From the NCBI GenBank assembly GCA_025355745.1, contig JANXZA010000091.1:1-38463 (forward strand): DNA of 38,463 bases, given 5' to 3'. The notes under the pieces were generated by a model, which did not search any database, was not told where the DNA came from, and saw only the letters and a list, made by a program, of their open reading frames with translations. Source of the DNA: Rhizobacter sp. Lineage in GTDB: Bacteria > Pseudomonadota > Gammaproteobacteria > Burkholderiales > Burkholderiaceae_C. Positions 26,248 to 34,894 of the stretch are shown in pieces; the stretch's first letter is position 1; every line of letters begins with the position of its first letter. The translations under genes and the position numbers were made by a program.

Positions 26248-26363
26248 GCCCGCACGGCCGCCCGAAGGGCGAATACCGGAGTGCAACGCACGGAGGTTGC
26301 CTGATGAGCCCACCGGGCCGCCCCAAGGGCGAGAACCGGAGTGCGCAGCACGAAGGTTGCCTG
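26244..26363 (+). repeat. 60-bp coding repeat in tandem (SPxGRPKGE type)
   Basis: Two consecutive 60-bp units, 26244-26303 and 26304-26363, each starting ATGAGCCC and ending GGTTGCCTG, with a truncated third (ACAAGCCC) after. Each unit encodes MSPxGRPKGExRSAxHxGCL in one frame and carries its own Shine-Dalgarno-like GGAGG or GAAGG followed by ATG (or ACA). A GGCCGCCC...GGGCG dyad is inside each. I recall similar peptides at N-termini of unrelated proteins in Burkholderiales, suggesting a dispersed genomic repeat. Confidence 0.85.
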
Positions 26364-27521
26364 ACAAGCCCGCTGTTCGGGGCCCGCCCGAGCCGGCCGC
26401 GTCGCCTCGGCCTGGGCGCGCTGCTCCTGTTCGTGCTGGCCGTGCACGGCTGCATCACCCAGCAGGTGTTGAGCCGGATGGCCGACAGCGCCGCAGCGCA
26501 GGCCATGCCGCCGCGCATCGAGGTGGCCTATGTGCGCGACATGGCGCTGAGCACGCCGCCGCCGACCGCTGCGCCCGCTGCACCGCCCGCGCCAGTGCGC
26601 GCCCGCGCAGCACGGCCGGCGCGGGCGGCATCGGCGCCGCAGGTGATCGTGGCCGAGGCCGCGCCACCCACCCCGCCCACGCCGACGGCGTCGGCCGTGC
26701 CGGCCGATGCAACGATGGCGGCTGCGGCGGCCGCCGCCGATGCCGGCGACATCGGCGAATCCCTGACCCTGCCGCGCGAGCCCGGCGCCGTGGCGGCGTC
26801 GACATCACCCACCGCCGCAATGACCTCATCCGCCCCGGCCAGCGGCCCACTCGCGGCCTTCGAGTGGCCGGCCTCGACCCGCATCAGCTACGCGCTAACC
26901 GGCAACTACCGCGGCGAAGTGAGCGGCACCGCGCAAGTCGAATGGATACGCGCCGGCGCCGACTACCAGGTGCACCTCGACCTCGTCGTCGGCCCGGGCT
27001 TTGCGCCGCTGATCACGCGCCGCATGAGCAGCGACGGCGCGATCACCGCCGCCGGCCTGGCGCCGCGTCGCTATGACGAAGACACGCGTGTGATGCTGCG
27101 CGACCGCAACCGCATCACCTTGCGTTTCGAGCCCGGCAGCGTCGTGCTCGCGAATGGCGAACGGCGCGATACGGTGCCCGGCGTGCAGGACACCGCCAGC
27201 CAGTTCGTGCAGCTCACGTACGTGTTCAGCACCCGGCCGGAGTTGCTGCGCGTCGGCGGCACGGTCGACATTCCGCTGGCGCTGAAAAACAAGGTCGATG
27301 TCTGGACCTACGACGTGGTCGGTGAAGAAGTTCTGGCCACCGCGTTCGGGCCGCTGCCGACCCTGCACCTGACGCCGCAGCGCCCGCCCAGGCCGGGCGA
27401 CCTGAGCGCCGAAATCTGGTTCGCACCGCAGCTGCGTTACCTGCCGGTGCGCATTCGCATCCGCCAGGACGCGCAGACCTACATCGACCTGCTGATCTCG
27501 AAGCGGCCCGAGTTGGGGTGA
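26304..27521 (+). CDS. DUF3108 domain protein
   Basis: A 405-aa envelope protein: repeat-derived N-terminus, one membrane segment (about residues 39-53, LGLGALLLFVLAVHG), a long Pro/Ala-rich linker to about residue 170, and a C-terminal DUF3108 domain (about 190-405: ISYALTGNYRGEVSGTAQVEW, FEPGSVVLANG, DTASQFVQLTYVF, YLPVRIRIRQ). Function unknown; the C-terminal domain probably lies in the periplasm. I chose ATG 26304 because GGAGG is seven bases upstream. Starts at 26232 and 26244, the latter overlapping the M61 stop, are also open and would add one more repeat unit. Convergent with the porin gene, 16 bases apart. Confidence 0.8.
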   Translation: MSPPGRPKGENRSAQHEGCLTSPLFGARPSRPRRLGLGALLLFVLAVHGCITQQVLSRMADSAAAQAMPPRIEVAYVRDMALSTPPPTAAPAAPPAPVRARAARPARAASAPQVIVAEAAPPTPPTPTASAVPADATMAAAAAAADAGDIGESLTLPREPGAVAASTSPTAAMTSSAPASGPLAAFEWPASTRISYALTGNYRGEVSGTAQVEWIRAGADYQVHLDLVVGPGFAPLITRRMSSDGAITAAGLAPRRYDEDTRVMLRDRNRITLRFEPGSVVLANGERRDTVPGVQDTASQFVQLTYVFSTRPELLRVGGTVDIPLALKNKVDVWTYDVVGEEVLATAFGPLPTLHLTPQRPPRPGDLSAEIWFAPQLRYLPVRIRIRQDAQTYIDLLISKRPELG

Positions 27522-27537
27522 TGCTCCCCCGCGGGGC

Positions 27538-28554
27538 TCAGAACGAGTGGCGCACGCCGAGTGCCAGCACCGACGGATCGGAACCCGGCGCGCTGGCCGG
27601 CGGCGCGACGCTGGTGCTGGCCGAGCTCAGGCCGAACACGCCGCTCGCGTTGTTGCGCAGGCCGGCGTAGGTCGCGTACAGATGGGTCCGTTTCGACAGC
27701 GGGTAGGCATACGCCACTGCATACGCCATGCCTTTCGCGCCGGTCTGCAGCTTGTTCTGCTGCACGTTGGCATACAGCCTGCCCGTGCTCACCATCACCG
27801 ACGCACCGACGTTGAACTGCTCGAATTTGTTGCCGGGCTGGGCCTGGTTGGCGACGAGGTAGTTCGCCTTCACATCGAAGGCGCCGAAGTTGTAGCCCGC
27901 ACCCAGCGCGTACTCCTTGTCGTCGGCGCTGCCCAGGCGCCGCACCGCGTGGTAGCCGGCGCCCAGGTACAGCGGCTCGGCGGTGTATTCGAGCGCCGCG
28001 CCGATCACCCGGCCCGGGGCCGATTGTTCGGCCGCGCTGACGGCGAAGCTGGCCTTGACGCCGCCGAACGAAGGCGTCTTGTAGTTGATCGAATTGCTCA
28101 ACCGGCGCGTCAGCCGGTTGGTCGCGAACGCGCTCAGGTTGGTGCCGAAGAAGCCCTGGCCGAGGATGTCGGCGGCGCCGGCCACGGCCGCGATCGGCGA
28201 GTATTCGCGGCCCAGCGTCAAGGTGCCCAGGCCGCCTTCGAGGCCGACGATGGCGCGCCGGCCGAAGAAGGCGGCGTCGCTGCTGCCGGTGTCCAGGCCG
28301 ATGCCGGCTTCGAGCACGAAGATCGCCTTGAAGCCATCGCCCAGATCTTCCGCGCCGCGAAAGCCGAGCCGGCTGCTCGACTGGTTGCCGGAGTTGAGCA
28401 CCAGCCGCCGGCTGCTGCCCGGCGCCCCGGTTTTCTCGATCGCCGCAGCGGCATCGACAATGCCGTACAGCGTGACGTTGCTCTGGGCGACGACCGAGAG
28501 CGGGCCGGCGGCGATCAATGGCACGATGGCCGACAGGAAGCGTGAAAATTTCAT
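27538..28554 (-). CDS. Gram-negative outer-membrane porin
   Basis: A 338-aa trimeric-porin family protein of the Burkholderiales type. It has a signal peptide (about residues 1-23, ending SVVAQ), the first strand SNVTLYGIVDAA, SRLGFRGAEDLGDGFKAIFVLE and FFGRRAIVGLEGGLGTLTLGRE in the usual order, repeated amphipathic strands, and a C-terminal Phe (LGVRHSF) needed for BAM assembly. ATG 28554 is chosen because it gives the signal peptide; an open frame extends 117 codons further but is a shadow. Divergent from the enoyl-CoA hydratase gene with a 106-base spacer. Selectivity is not predictable. Confidence 0.93.
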   Translation of the reverse strand: MKFSRFLSAIVPLIAAGPLSVVAQSNVTLYGIVDAAAAIEKTGAPGSSRRLVLNSGNQSSSRLGFRGAEDLGDGFKAIFVLEAGIGLDTGSSDAAFFGRRAIVGLEGGLGTLTLGREYSPIAAVAGAADILGQGFFGTNLSAFATNRLTRRLSNSINYKTPSFGGVKASFAVSAAEQSAPGRVIGAALEYTAEPLYLGAGYHAVRRLGSADDKEYALGAGYNFGAFDVKANYLVANQAQPGNKFEQFNVGASVMVSTGRLYANVQQNKLQTGAKGMAYAVAYAYPLSKRTHLYATYAGLRNNASGVFGLSSASTSVAPPASAPGSDPSVLALGVRHSF

Positions 28555-28660
28555 CGGAATCGACTTCAATGTGCAGAGGCGTGCCAGCGTACGCAACTTG
28601 CATTGCAAGCGCGTGACACTCATCAACTCCAGACCCGAGACCACCGCAAGGAAATGAACC

Positions 28661-29449
28661 ATGGGCTTTGAAAACATCCTCACCGAGGTGCGCGGCACCG
28701 GCGCACGCCAGACCGGCCTGATCACGCTGAACCGGCCGAAGCAACTGAACGCGCTGAACGACGCGCTGATGGACGAGCTGGGCGCAGCGTTAAAGGCCTT
28801 CGATGCCGACGCGGCCATCGGCTGCATCGTCATCACCGGCAGCGAGAAAGCCTTCGCGGCCGGCGCCGACATTGCCGCGATGGCGAAGTTCAGCTTGACC
28901 GACACCTATGGCGCCGACTTCATCACCCGCAACTGGGAGACGATCCGCAGCGTGCGCAAGCCGGTGATCGCGGCGGTGGCCGGCTTCGCGCTCGGTGGGG
29001 GCTGCGAGCTGGCGATGATGTGCGACTTCATCATCGCCGCCGACACCGCCAAGTTCGGCCAGCCCGAGATCAAGCTCGGCATCATCCCCGGCGCTGGCGG
29101 CACGCAGCGCCTGCCGCGCGCCGTCGGTAAGGCCAAGGCGATGGACATGGTGCTGACGAGCCGCATGATGGACGCCGCCGAGGCCGAGCGCGCTGGTCTG
29201 GTGTCGCGCGTGGTGCCGCTGGCCGAGTTGATGGGCGTGGCACTGGCCGCCGCCGACAGCATCAACGAGCTGAGCGGCATCAGCGTGATGATGGCCAAGG
29301 AAAGCGTGAACCGTGCCTTCGAAGGCACGCTCGCCGACGGCATCATGTTCGAGCGCCGGCTGTTCCACACGCTGTTCGCCACCGAGGACCAGAAGGAAGG
29401 CATGGACGCCTTCCTGAACAAGCGCAAGGCCGCATTCAAACAGCGCTGA
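28661..29449 (+). CDS. Enoyl-CoA hydratase
   Basis: A crotonase-family enzyme, 262 aa, that adds water to trans-2-enoyl-CoA in fatty acid or acyl-CoA breakdown. Both catalytic glutamates are present: Glu116 in [11 protein letters not shown] and Glu136 in [20 protein letters not shown], twenty residues apart as in rat mitochondrial hydratase. The oxyanion-hole region [12 protein letters not shown] is also visible. ATG 28661 has AAGGA seven bases upstream. No other beta-oxidation gene is adjacent. Confidence 0.94.
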   Translation: MGFENILTEVRGTGARQTGLITLNRPKQLNALNDALMDELGAALKAFDADAAIGCIVITGSEKAFAAGADIAAMAKFSLTDTYGADFITRNWETIRSVRKPVIAAVAGFALGGGCELAMMCDFIIAADTAKFGQPEIKLGIIPGAGGTQRLPRAVGKAKAMDMVLTSRMMDAAEAERAGLVSRVVPLAELMGVALAAADSINELSGISVMMAKESVNRAFEGTLADGIMFERRLFHTLFATEDQKEGMDAFLNKRKAAFKQR

Positions 29450-29458
29450 AGGTTTACT

Positions 29459-29479
29459 CCCTCTCCCTCTGGGAGAGGG
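29459..29479. terminator. Perfect hairpin between convergent genes
   Basis: CCCTCTCCC - TCT - GGGAGAGGG, a 9-bp perfect stem ten bases after the enoyl-CoA hydratase stop. It has no T run, so it could be a REP-like sequence rather than an intrinsic terminator; it separates this gene from the convergent PNPOx-like gene. Confidence 0.45.
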
Positions 29480-29513
29480 AACAAGAGGGCCGCGCCGCAG
29501 GTGCGCAGACCCG

Positions 29514-30071
29514 TCAAGGCTGCACCCAGCGCCCTCCATGCTCATCAAACACCGCTCGCCGATGCCCCGCGCGGTGCAGTTCGAGCCAGTCGATGGACAG
29601 CACCTGCGCGTTGATGACCGCAAAGTATTCGCGCTTGAGCGGGCCGGTGGCCAGTGCCTCGGGCGCGTCCAGCGGCGCCCCGGGCGGCAGCCGGGCCAGG
29701 TAATCTTGCGCGGGCGGCGTGAGCTTGATCTTGGCCCAGCGCGAGGTGGCCGCCAGGCCCGTCATCTCCAGCGACAACAGCACCCGGCAACGCAACTGCC
29801 AGCCGAGCGCCGGCGACCACATCACCAGCATGGCGCGCGGGTGGCGCAGCAGCTGCGTGACCTTGCAGGCGCGCTCGTCGGTGAACGTCAGCAACTGCTT
29901 CTGGCGCGCATCGACCTCGCGCAGGATCACGGTGCGCGCATCCGCGCCGTCGCCATCGACCGTCGCCAGCACCGGCGTGCGCCAGGCGTGGTGCTTGTCG
30001 TGCGTGGTCAGCTCGAGCTGGCGCCAGACCTCGGCCAGGATCGCGTCGAGTGATGTAAGCCGCTCAGTCAT
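29514..30071 (-). CDS. Pyridoxamine-phosphate-oxidase-like FMN-binding protein
   Basis: A 185-aa split-barrel flavin protein of the PNPOx superfamily (Alr4036-like group): WRTPVLATVDGDGADARTVILREVD (about 30-54) and LLTFTDERACKVTQLLRHPRAMLVMW (about 60-85) form the FMN-binding barrel, and a C-terminal extension ends GGRWVQP. It may be an oxidase or reductase of unknown substrate; I do not claim vitamin B6 synthesis. It follows lysS by 42 bases on the same strand, so they probably share a transcript. Confidence 0.82.
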   Translation of the reverse strand: MTERLTSLDAILAEVWRQLELTTHDKHHAWRTPVLATVDGDGADARTVILREVDARQKQLLTFTDERACKVTQLLRHPRAMLVMWSPALGWQLRCRVLLSLEMTGLAATSRWAKIKLTPPAQDYLARLPPGAPLDAPEALATGPLKREYFAVINAQVLSIDWLELHRAGHRRAVFDEHGGRWVQP

Positions 30072-30113
30072 TTCGTTAGCCTCTAGATCGCGGACGTGAC
30101 CGCAGGTGCAACC

Positions 30114-31637
30114 TCATGCTTCCTTGCGCAGCGAAGGGAACAGAATCACGTCGCGGATGCTCGGGCTGTCGGTGATCAGCATGATGAGCCGGTCGATGCC
30201 GATTCCGCAGCCACCGGTGGGCGGCATGCCGTATTCGAGCGCGCGGATGAAGTCGGCGTCGTAGAACATCGCCTCCTCGTCGCCCGCCTCTTTGTTCGCC
30301 ACCTGGGCCTGGAAGCGCGCCGCCTGGTCTTCGGCGTCGTTCAGTTCCGAGAAGCCGTTGGCGTACTCGCGCCCGGTGATGAAGAGCTCGAAGCGCTCGG
30401 TCACGGTCGGGTCGGCGTCTGACGCGCGCGCCAGCGGCGAGACCTCGACCGGGTAGTCGATGATGAAGGTCGGTTGCCACAACTGCTCCTCGACCGCCGC
30501 CTCGAACACCCCGAACTGCAACTCGGCCAGGGTCCAGTGCGCGGGCGGCTCGACGCCGAGCGACTTCAGCTTCGCATGCAGCGCGCCCGCATCCACCGCT
30601 TGTTCGCACGTTAGGCCGGCATGCGCCACCAGCGCCTCGCGCACCGTGAGGCGGGCGAACGGCTGGTCGAGCGCCACCGGCTTGCCGGCATAGGTGATCG
30701 CCGCCGAGCCGCTTACCACCCGCGCGGCGTGGCGCAGCACCTCTTCGGTGAAGTTCATCAGGTCGTGGTGGTTCCAGTACGCGGCGTAGAACTCCATCAT
30801 CGTGAACTCGGGGTTGTGGCGCACCGAGATGCCTTCGTTGCGAAAACTCCGGTTGATCTCGAACACGCGCTCGAAGCCGCCGACGATGAGGCGCTTCAGG
30901 TACAGCTCGGGCGCGATGCGCAGGTACATCTGCTGATCGAGCGCGTTGTGGTGCGTGGTGAACGGCTTCGCGTTGGCGCCGCCCGGGATCGGGTGCAGCA
31001 TCGGTGTTTCCACTTCCATGAAATGGTGCTCGACCATGAACTGGCGGATCGAACTCAGCGCCTTGCTGCGCGCCATGAAGCGGGCGCGCGCGTCGGCGTC
31101 GGTGATCAGGTCGACGTAGCGCTGGCGGTACTTCTGCTCCTGGTCGGCCATGCCGTGGAACTTGTCGGGCAGCGGGCGCAGGCTCTTGGTCAGCAGCCGC
31201 AGCGCACTCACGCGCACCGACAGCTCACCGGTGCGGGTCTTGAAAAGCGTGCCTTCGGCGCCGAGGATGTCGCCCAGGTCCCAGTGCCTGAAGGCGTCGT
31301 ACTGAGTCTCGCCGAGCCCATCGCGGGTCATGAACAACTGGATCTGGCCCGAGCCATCTTGCAGCGTGCCGAAGCTGGCCTTGCCCATCACCCGCTTCAG
31401 CATCAGCCGGCCGGCGATGACGACGTGAATGGCCAGCGGTTCGAGGTCTTCGTTGGTCGCGTCGCCATGCAGGCGCGCCAGTTCGGCGGCGTGGTGCTTC
31501 GGCTTGAAGTCGTTCGGGAAGGCGATGCCCTGCGCGCGAATCGCGGCGAGTTTTTCTCGCCGGTCGGTGATGAGCTGGTTCTCGTCGGCGGGTTGCGACG
31601 GCCGGAACGAGGTGGAGGGCGGGGTGCTTGGGGTCAT
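30114..31637 (-). CDS. lysS: Lysyl-tRNA synthetase, class II
   Basis: Charges tRNA-Lys with lysine. The 507-aa protein has the N-terminal OB-fold anticodon-binding domain (about 75-160, [22 protein letters not shown]) and the class II core. Motif 2 is [26 protein letters not shown] and motif 3 is [16 protein letters not shown] near the C-terminus; [16 protein letters not shown] precedes the core. ATG 31637 gives a slightly long polar N-terminus normal for the group. The first gene of a lysS/PNPOx-like unit, divergent from the polysaccharide operon. Confidence 0.97.
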   Translation of the reverse strand: MTPSTPPSTSFRPSQPADENQLITDRREKLAAIRAQGIAFPNDFKPKHHAAELARLHGDATNEDLEPLAIHVVIAGRLMLKRVMGKASFGTLQDGSGQIQLFMTRDGLGETQYDAFRHWDLGDILGAEGTLFKTRTGELSVRVSALRLLTKSLRPLPDKFHGMADQEQKYRQRYVDLITDADARARFMARSKALSSIRQFMVEHHFMEVETPMLHPIPGGANAKPFTTHHNALDQQMYLRIAPELYLKRLIVGGFERVFEINRSFRNEGISVRHNPEFTMMEFYAAYWNHHDLMNFTEEVLRHAARVVSGSAAITYAGKPVALDQPFARLTVREALVAHAGLTCEQAVDAGALHAKLKSLGVEPPAHWTLAELQFGVFEAAVEEQLWQPTFIIDYPVEVSPLARASDADPTVTERFELFITGREYANGFSELNDAEDQAARFQAQVANKEAGDEEAMFYDADFIRALEYGMPPTGGCGIGIDRLIMLITDSPSIRDVILFPSLRKEA

Positions 31638-31835
31638 GAACGGGCTTTCGATAAGGGGGCGATCTTAGGCGGGCGAGTGCGCACCCAGTCAGGCGCGCCA
31701 TCGCGCGCCCGCCGGCGCCCGATAAAATCGCCTGTCGCCCGGGTGGGCTGCCAAAGCCGTGCATGATGCCGATCACCGAACCGAAACCTCAGCCGCACCG
31801 GCGCTCGCACGCGCAACCGCAGCCGCAGCCGCACG

Positions 31836-33116
31836 ATGACTTTGCCAGCGCCGTCGAGATCGCGCTTCTGCCCTGACATGGCCGGCCGACATCCCGGGCT
31901 GCTGCGCGCCACCCTCCTGCTCCTGTCTGGCGGCGTGCTGGCCCAGGCGCTGCCGTTGCTGCTCGGGCCCTGGCTGGGCCGTCTTTATTCGCCTGGGGAG
32001 TTCGGTCACTACACGGTGTTCGCTGCAGTGGCGGCGAATCTGGCGGTGATCGCCTGCGGCCGGTATGACTTCGCCTTGCCGCTGGAGCGCGACGAAACGC
32101 TGGCGCGCGACTTGATGGCCTTGTGCCTGCGCCTGCTGGTCGCCACGGTGGTGCTGAGCGGTTTGGTGGCGGTGGCGCTCGTGATCTGGCGCGCGCCGGC
32201 CTACTGGGCCTGGCTGCCGCTGGCGGTCGCGACGGCCGGTGCCCTGCAATGGCTGACGCTGTGGGTCACTCGGGCGCAGCGGTTTGGTGCGTTGTCGACG
32301 AGCCGCTTCGTGCAATACGGCGGGGGCGCACTCGCCCAGGTGGCGGGCGGTCTGGCGCAACTCGGCACCGCCGGCCTGGTGATCGGCCCGCTGCTGGCCA
32401 GTGCGGCAGCGCTCGGCGGGTTGCTCAGGCCGGCGCCGCTCGGGGGTTGGTCGAGCCTGTGGCGCGGGGCGGATGGCGGCTGGCGCGCTGCGGCCCGCAA
32501 GCACCGCGAGTTCCCGCTGCTGAACACGCCGCATGCGTTCGCCGGTGCGTTGCAAGACACGCTGGCGGTGGCCCTCGTGGCCGCCTGGACCGGCGACGCA
32601 GCGGCCGGCTTCTGGGGCCTGGGCCTGCGCTACCTGAAGGCGCCTGCCTCCCTGGTGGGCAGTGCCGTCTCGCAGGCGCTGTATCCAAGGCTCGTCAACG
32701 CGTCGCCCGATGACGCACTCGCTGCGGTGCGCGGCGTCATGGTGACGCTGGCGCTGATGGCCGTGCCGCTGGTGCTGGTGCTGATGCTGTTCGGCCCCGA
32801 TCTGTTTGCCCTCGCGTTCGGCGAACCGTGGCGCGAGGCCGGCACATTGGCGCGCGCCCTGGCGCCCTACATCGGCCTGCACTTCGTCGCCGCGCCGCTG
32901 GCGGTGGTGACCCTGGCCTGGCGCGCCCAGGCCTGGGCCTTGAAGCTGGCGCTGGTCGGGCAGGTGCTGTTCCTCGGCGCATTGCTGGCGGGGTTGCGAC
33001 TCGGTGGTCTCGTGGCCGGCGCGTGGTGCGTGTCGGCCGCAATGCTGCTGTATTTCAGCTGGTACTTCTGGTCGCTGGCCACCTGGAAGAAGGTTCCCGA
33101 TGTCGATGCTGCCTAG
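31836..33116 (+). CDS. Polysaccharide flippase (Wzx-like, MATE/MOP superfamily)
   Basis: A 426-aa protein with about twelve membrane segments of the oligosaccharide-lipid flippase type: LLLLSGGVLAQALPLLLGPWLGRLYSPGEFGHY at the start is characteristic. It probably turns over undecaprenyl-linked repeat units made by the transferases encoded downstream. Two starts are possible: ATG 31836, and ATG 31878 (MAGRHPGLLRA), which gives the more usual short N-terminus; neither has a clear ribosome site. A 37-codon reading frame (31763-31876) ends one base before ATG 31878 and could couple to it. The stop overlaps the next gene by 17 bases. Confidence 0.85.
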   Translation: MTLPAPSRSRFCPDMAGRHPGLLRATLLLLSGGVLAQALPLLLGPWLGRLYSPGEFGHYTVFAAVAANLAVIACGRYDFALPLERDETLARDLMALCLRLLVATVVLSGLVAVALVIWRAPAYWAWLPLAVATAGALQWLTLWVTRAQRFGALSTSRFVQYGGGALAQVAGGLAQLGTAGLVIGPLLASAAALGGLLRPAPLGGWSSLWRGADGGWRAAARKHREFPLLNTPHAFAGALQDTLAVALVAAWTGDAAAGFWGLGLRYLKAPASLVGSAVSQALYPRLVNASPDDALAAVRGVMVTLALMAVPLVLVLMLFGPDLFALAFGEPWREAGTLARALAPYIGLHFVAAPLAVVTLAWRAQAWALKLALVGQVLFLGALLAGLRLGGLVAGAWCVSAAMLLYFSWYFWSLATWKKVPDVDAA

Positions 33117-33720
33117 ACCCTGGTTGAACCGCTGGCGGCGCGCGCTGGCGCGGGCGCTGCTGTTTCGCACCGTGTTCGGTGAGCGTTCGCAGGCGGGCCG
33201 GGCCCTGCCGCTGACGCGCATCTCGCCGAGCACCTGCATCGAGCACCCCGAAGGCCTGGTGTTGGCGGACGACGTGTTCATCGGCCACTTCAACCTGATC
33301 GAGGCGCGCCAGGGCGTGCGCATCGACACCGGCGTGCAGATCACCAACTTCGTCAGCATCCTGACCCACAGCTCGCATCGCAGCCTGCGCCTGATGGGCC
33401 ACGACTACGGCACCGTGCCGGTCGAGGGGCGTCCCGGTTTTATCGCCGGGCCGGTGCACATCGGTGCCTTCAGTTTCATCGGCCCGCATTGCGTCATCGA
33501 GGCCAACACCCAGCTCGGCAAGGGCTGCCTGGTGCGCTCACACAGCCGCGTGCGTGGCCAGTTCCCCGACTTCGCGGTGATCGCCGGCAACCCCGCCGTC
33601 GTCGTCGGCGACACGCGCGACGCCGATGCCGCGCTGCTGGCCCTGCACCCCGAGTGGCGCAGCCGCTACGAGGCCTGGGCCGGGGTGGCGAACAGCGCCG
33701 CCGGGAGGCGCGCTCCCTGA
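33100..33720 (+). CDS. Hexapeptide-repeat acyltransferase (WbbJ-like)
   Basis: A 206-aa left-handed beta-helix acetyltransferase, likely O- or N-acetylating a sugar of the surface polysaccharide. The hexapeptide turns run from about residue 45 (ISPSTCIEHPEGLVLADDVFIGHFNLIEA) through FIAGPVHIGAFSFIGPHCVIEANTQLGKGCLVRSHS, with a probable active-site His in VSILTHSSHRS and the closing NPAVVVG motif. ATG 33100 has AAGG about seven bases upstream and lies inside the flippase gene end. A frame open further upstream is not used. The stop shares a base with the next ATG (TGATG). Confidence 0.87.
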   Translation: MSMLPRPWLNRWRRALARALLFRTVFGERSQAGRALPLTRISPSTCIEHPEGLVLADDVFIGHFNLIEARQGVRIDTGVQITNFVSILTHSSHRSLRLMGHDYGTVPVEGRPGFIAGPVHIGAFSFIGPHCVIEANTQLGKGCLVRSHSRVRGQFPDFAVIAGNPAVVVGDTRDADAALLALHPEWRSRYEAWAGVANSAAGRRAP

Positions 33721-34814
33721 TGCTGCGGATTGCGCTGATCGGTGATGCGCAGAGCCCGCATCTGCTGAAATGGGCGCGCGCTTTGGCGGCCGCTGCCGAC
33801 GTGGAACTGTGGGTCGCATCGAGCCGCGGTTTTGCGCCCGGCTTCGAGGAACTGGTGCCGCGCGAGCGGCGCTTGGCACTCAACTTCCATCCTGCGCACG
33901 CCGGTGGCAACGTCGCGTTGCTGGCATCGCTGCCCCGGCTCGGCGCATGGCTGCGGCGCGTCGATGCCGACTGGCTGCACGCCCACTACCTCACGTCGCA
34001 CGGCACGCTGGCCTGGCTTGCCAAGCGAGTCTGGCGGCTGCGCGGGCGCATCGTCGGCTCGGCCTGGGGCAGCGACATCCTGCTCGCGCCGCACCGTTCG
34101 CAAGCCTACCGTTGGCTGACGCGACGGGTGCTGCGCGCCTGCGTGCTGACCACCAGCGATTCGCGGTTCATGGCCGCGCGAATGCGCGAACTCGGCGCCC
34201 GCGAGGTGATGACGTTTGCGTTCGGGCTCGAGTCGTTGCCGGCGCCACCTGGGCCGAAGGATCCGTGGTTGTTCTTCTCCAATCGCGGCCTCGAGCCGGT
34301 GTACCGGCCGCAGCGCGTGCTGACCCTGTTTGCCGCCGTGGCGCGGTTGCGGCCCGAAGCACGCCTGGCGCTGGCGAACGACGGATCGCTCGCCGACGCA
34401 CTGCCCGCACAAGCGCGCGCGGCGGGCCTGACGGTGGGCAGAATCGCCGCAGGCGCGCAGGTCGAGTTCACCGGCCGGCTCGACAGTGCGCAGCAGGCTC
34501 GCTGGTACGCGCGAGCGCGCTGGTTCATCAGCCTGCCCGGATCCGATTCAGTGTCGGTGTCGGTGCTCGAAGCGATGGCGCACGGCTGCATCCCGTTGCT
34601 GTCGGCGCTGCCCGCGAACCGGGAACTGGTCGACGACGGCAGGAACGGGCTGATCGTGGCCGATGCGGGATTCGACGCGCAGGCCCTGCCTGCCTTGCTC
34701 GAACGGGCGGACGAGATTGCCCAAGGCAACCGCCGCTGGGTGGCGCAGCACGGCCTGTTCGCGCCGGCGGTTGCCGGCTTCCTGGCGCGGCTGCGCGAAT
34801 TGTCGGCGCCATGA
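33720..34814 (+). CDS. Glycosyltransferase, GT4-like
   Basis: A 364-aa GT-B fold glycosyltransferase. The N-terminal domain begins MLRIALIGDAQSPHLLKWA, and DWLHAHYLTSHGTLAWLA and VGSAWGSDILL are typical acceptor-domain blocks. The C-terminal donor domain holds PGSDSVSVSVLEAMAHGCIPLLSALPANRELV (about residues 278-309), the sugar-nucleotide-binding Glu region. Sugar and linkage are not predictable. GGGAGG lies 11 bases before the ATG. Its TGA overlaps the ATG of the short relic that follows. Confidence 0.88.
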   Translation: MLRIALIGDAQSPHLLKWARALAAAADVELWVASSRGFAPGFEELVPRERRLALNFHPAHAGGNVALLASLPRLGAWLRRVDADWLHAHYLTSHGTLAWLAKRVWRLRGRIVGSAWGSDILLAPHRSQAYRWLTRRVLRACVLTTSDSRFMAARMRELGAREVMTFAFGLESLPAPPGPKDPWLFFSNRGLEPVYRPQRVLTLFAAVARLRPEARLALANDGSLADALPAQARAAGLTVGRIAAGAQVEFTGRLDSAQQARWYARARWFISLPGSDSVSVSVLEAMAHGCIPLLSALPANRELVDDGRNGLIVADAGFDAQALPALLERADEIAQGNRRWVAQHGLFAPAVAGFLARLRELSAP

Positions 34815-34894
34815 AGCTCCTGTGCATCAACCACTGCGCCGGCTCGCCGCGCCACGGCATGGCGTACCCCTGCATGATCGCGCGGCGCCCATGA
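34811..34894 (+). pseudogene. 27-residue relic of a glycosyltransferase N-terminus
   Basis: The product MKLLCINHCAGSPRHGMAYP plus seven residues matches the first 20 residues of the glycosyltransferase at 35979 (MNILLINHYAGSLRHGMEYR); the first 60 bases are about three quarters identical by eye. After that there is a stop, and the rest of the roughly 410-residue protein is missing. Both ends form ATGA overlaps, with the upstream transferase stop and with the wecB start, so this stub may still be translated and couple its neighbours. It is probably a leftover of a deletion or recombination in the operon. Confidence 0.75.
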
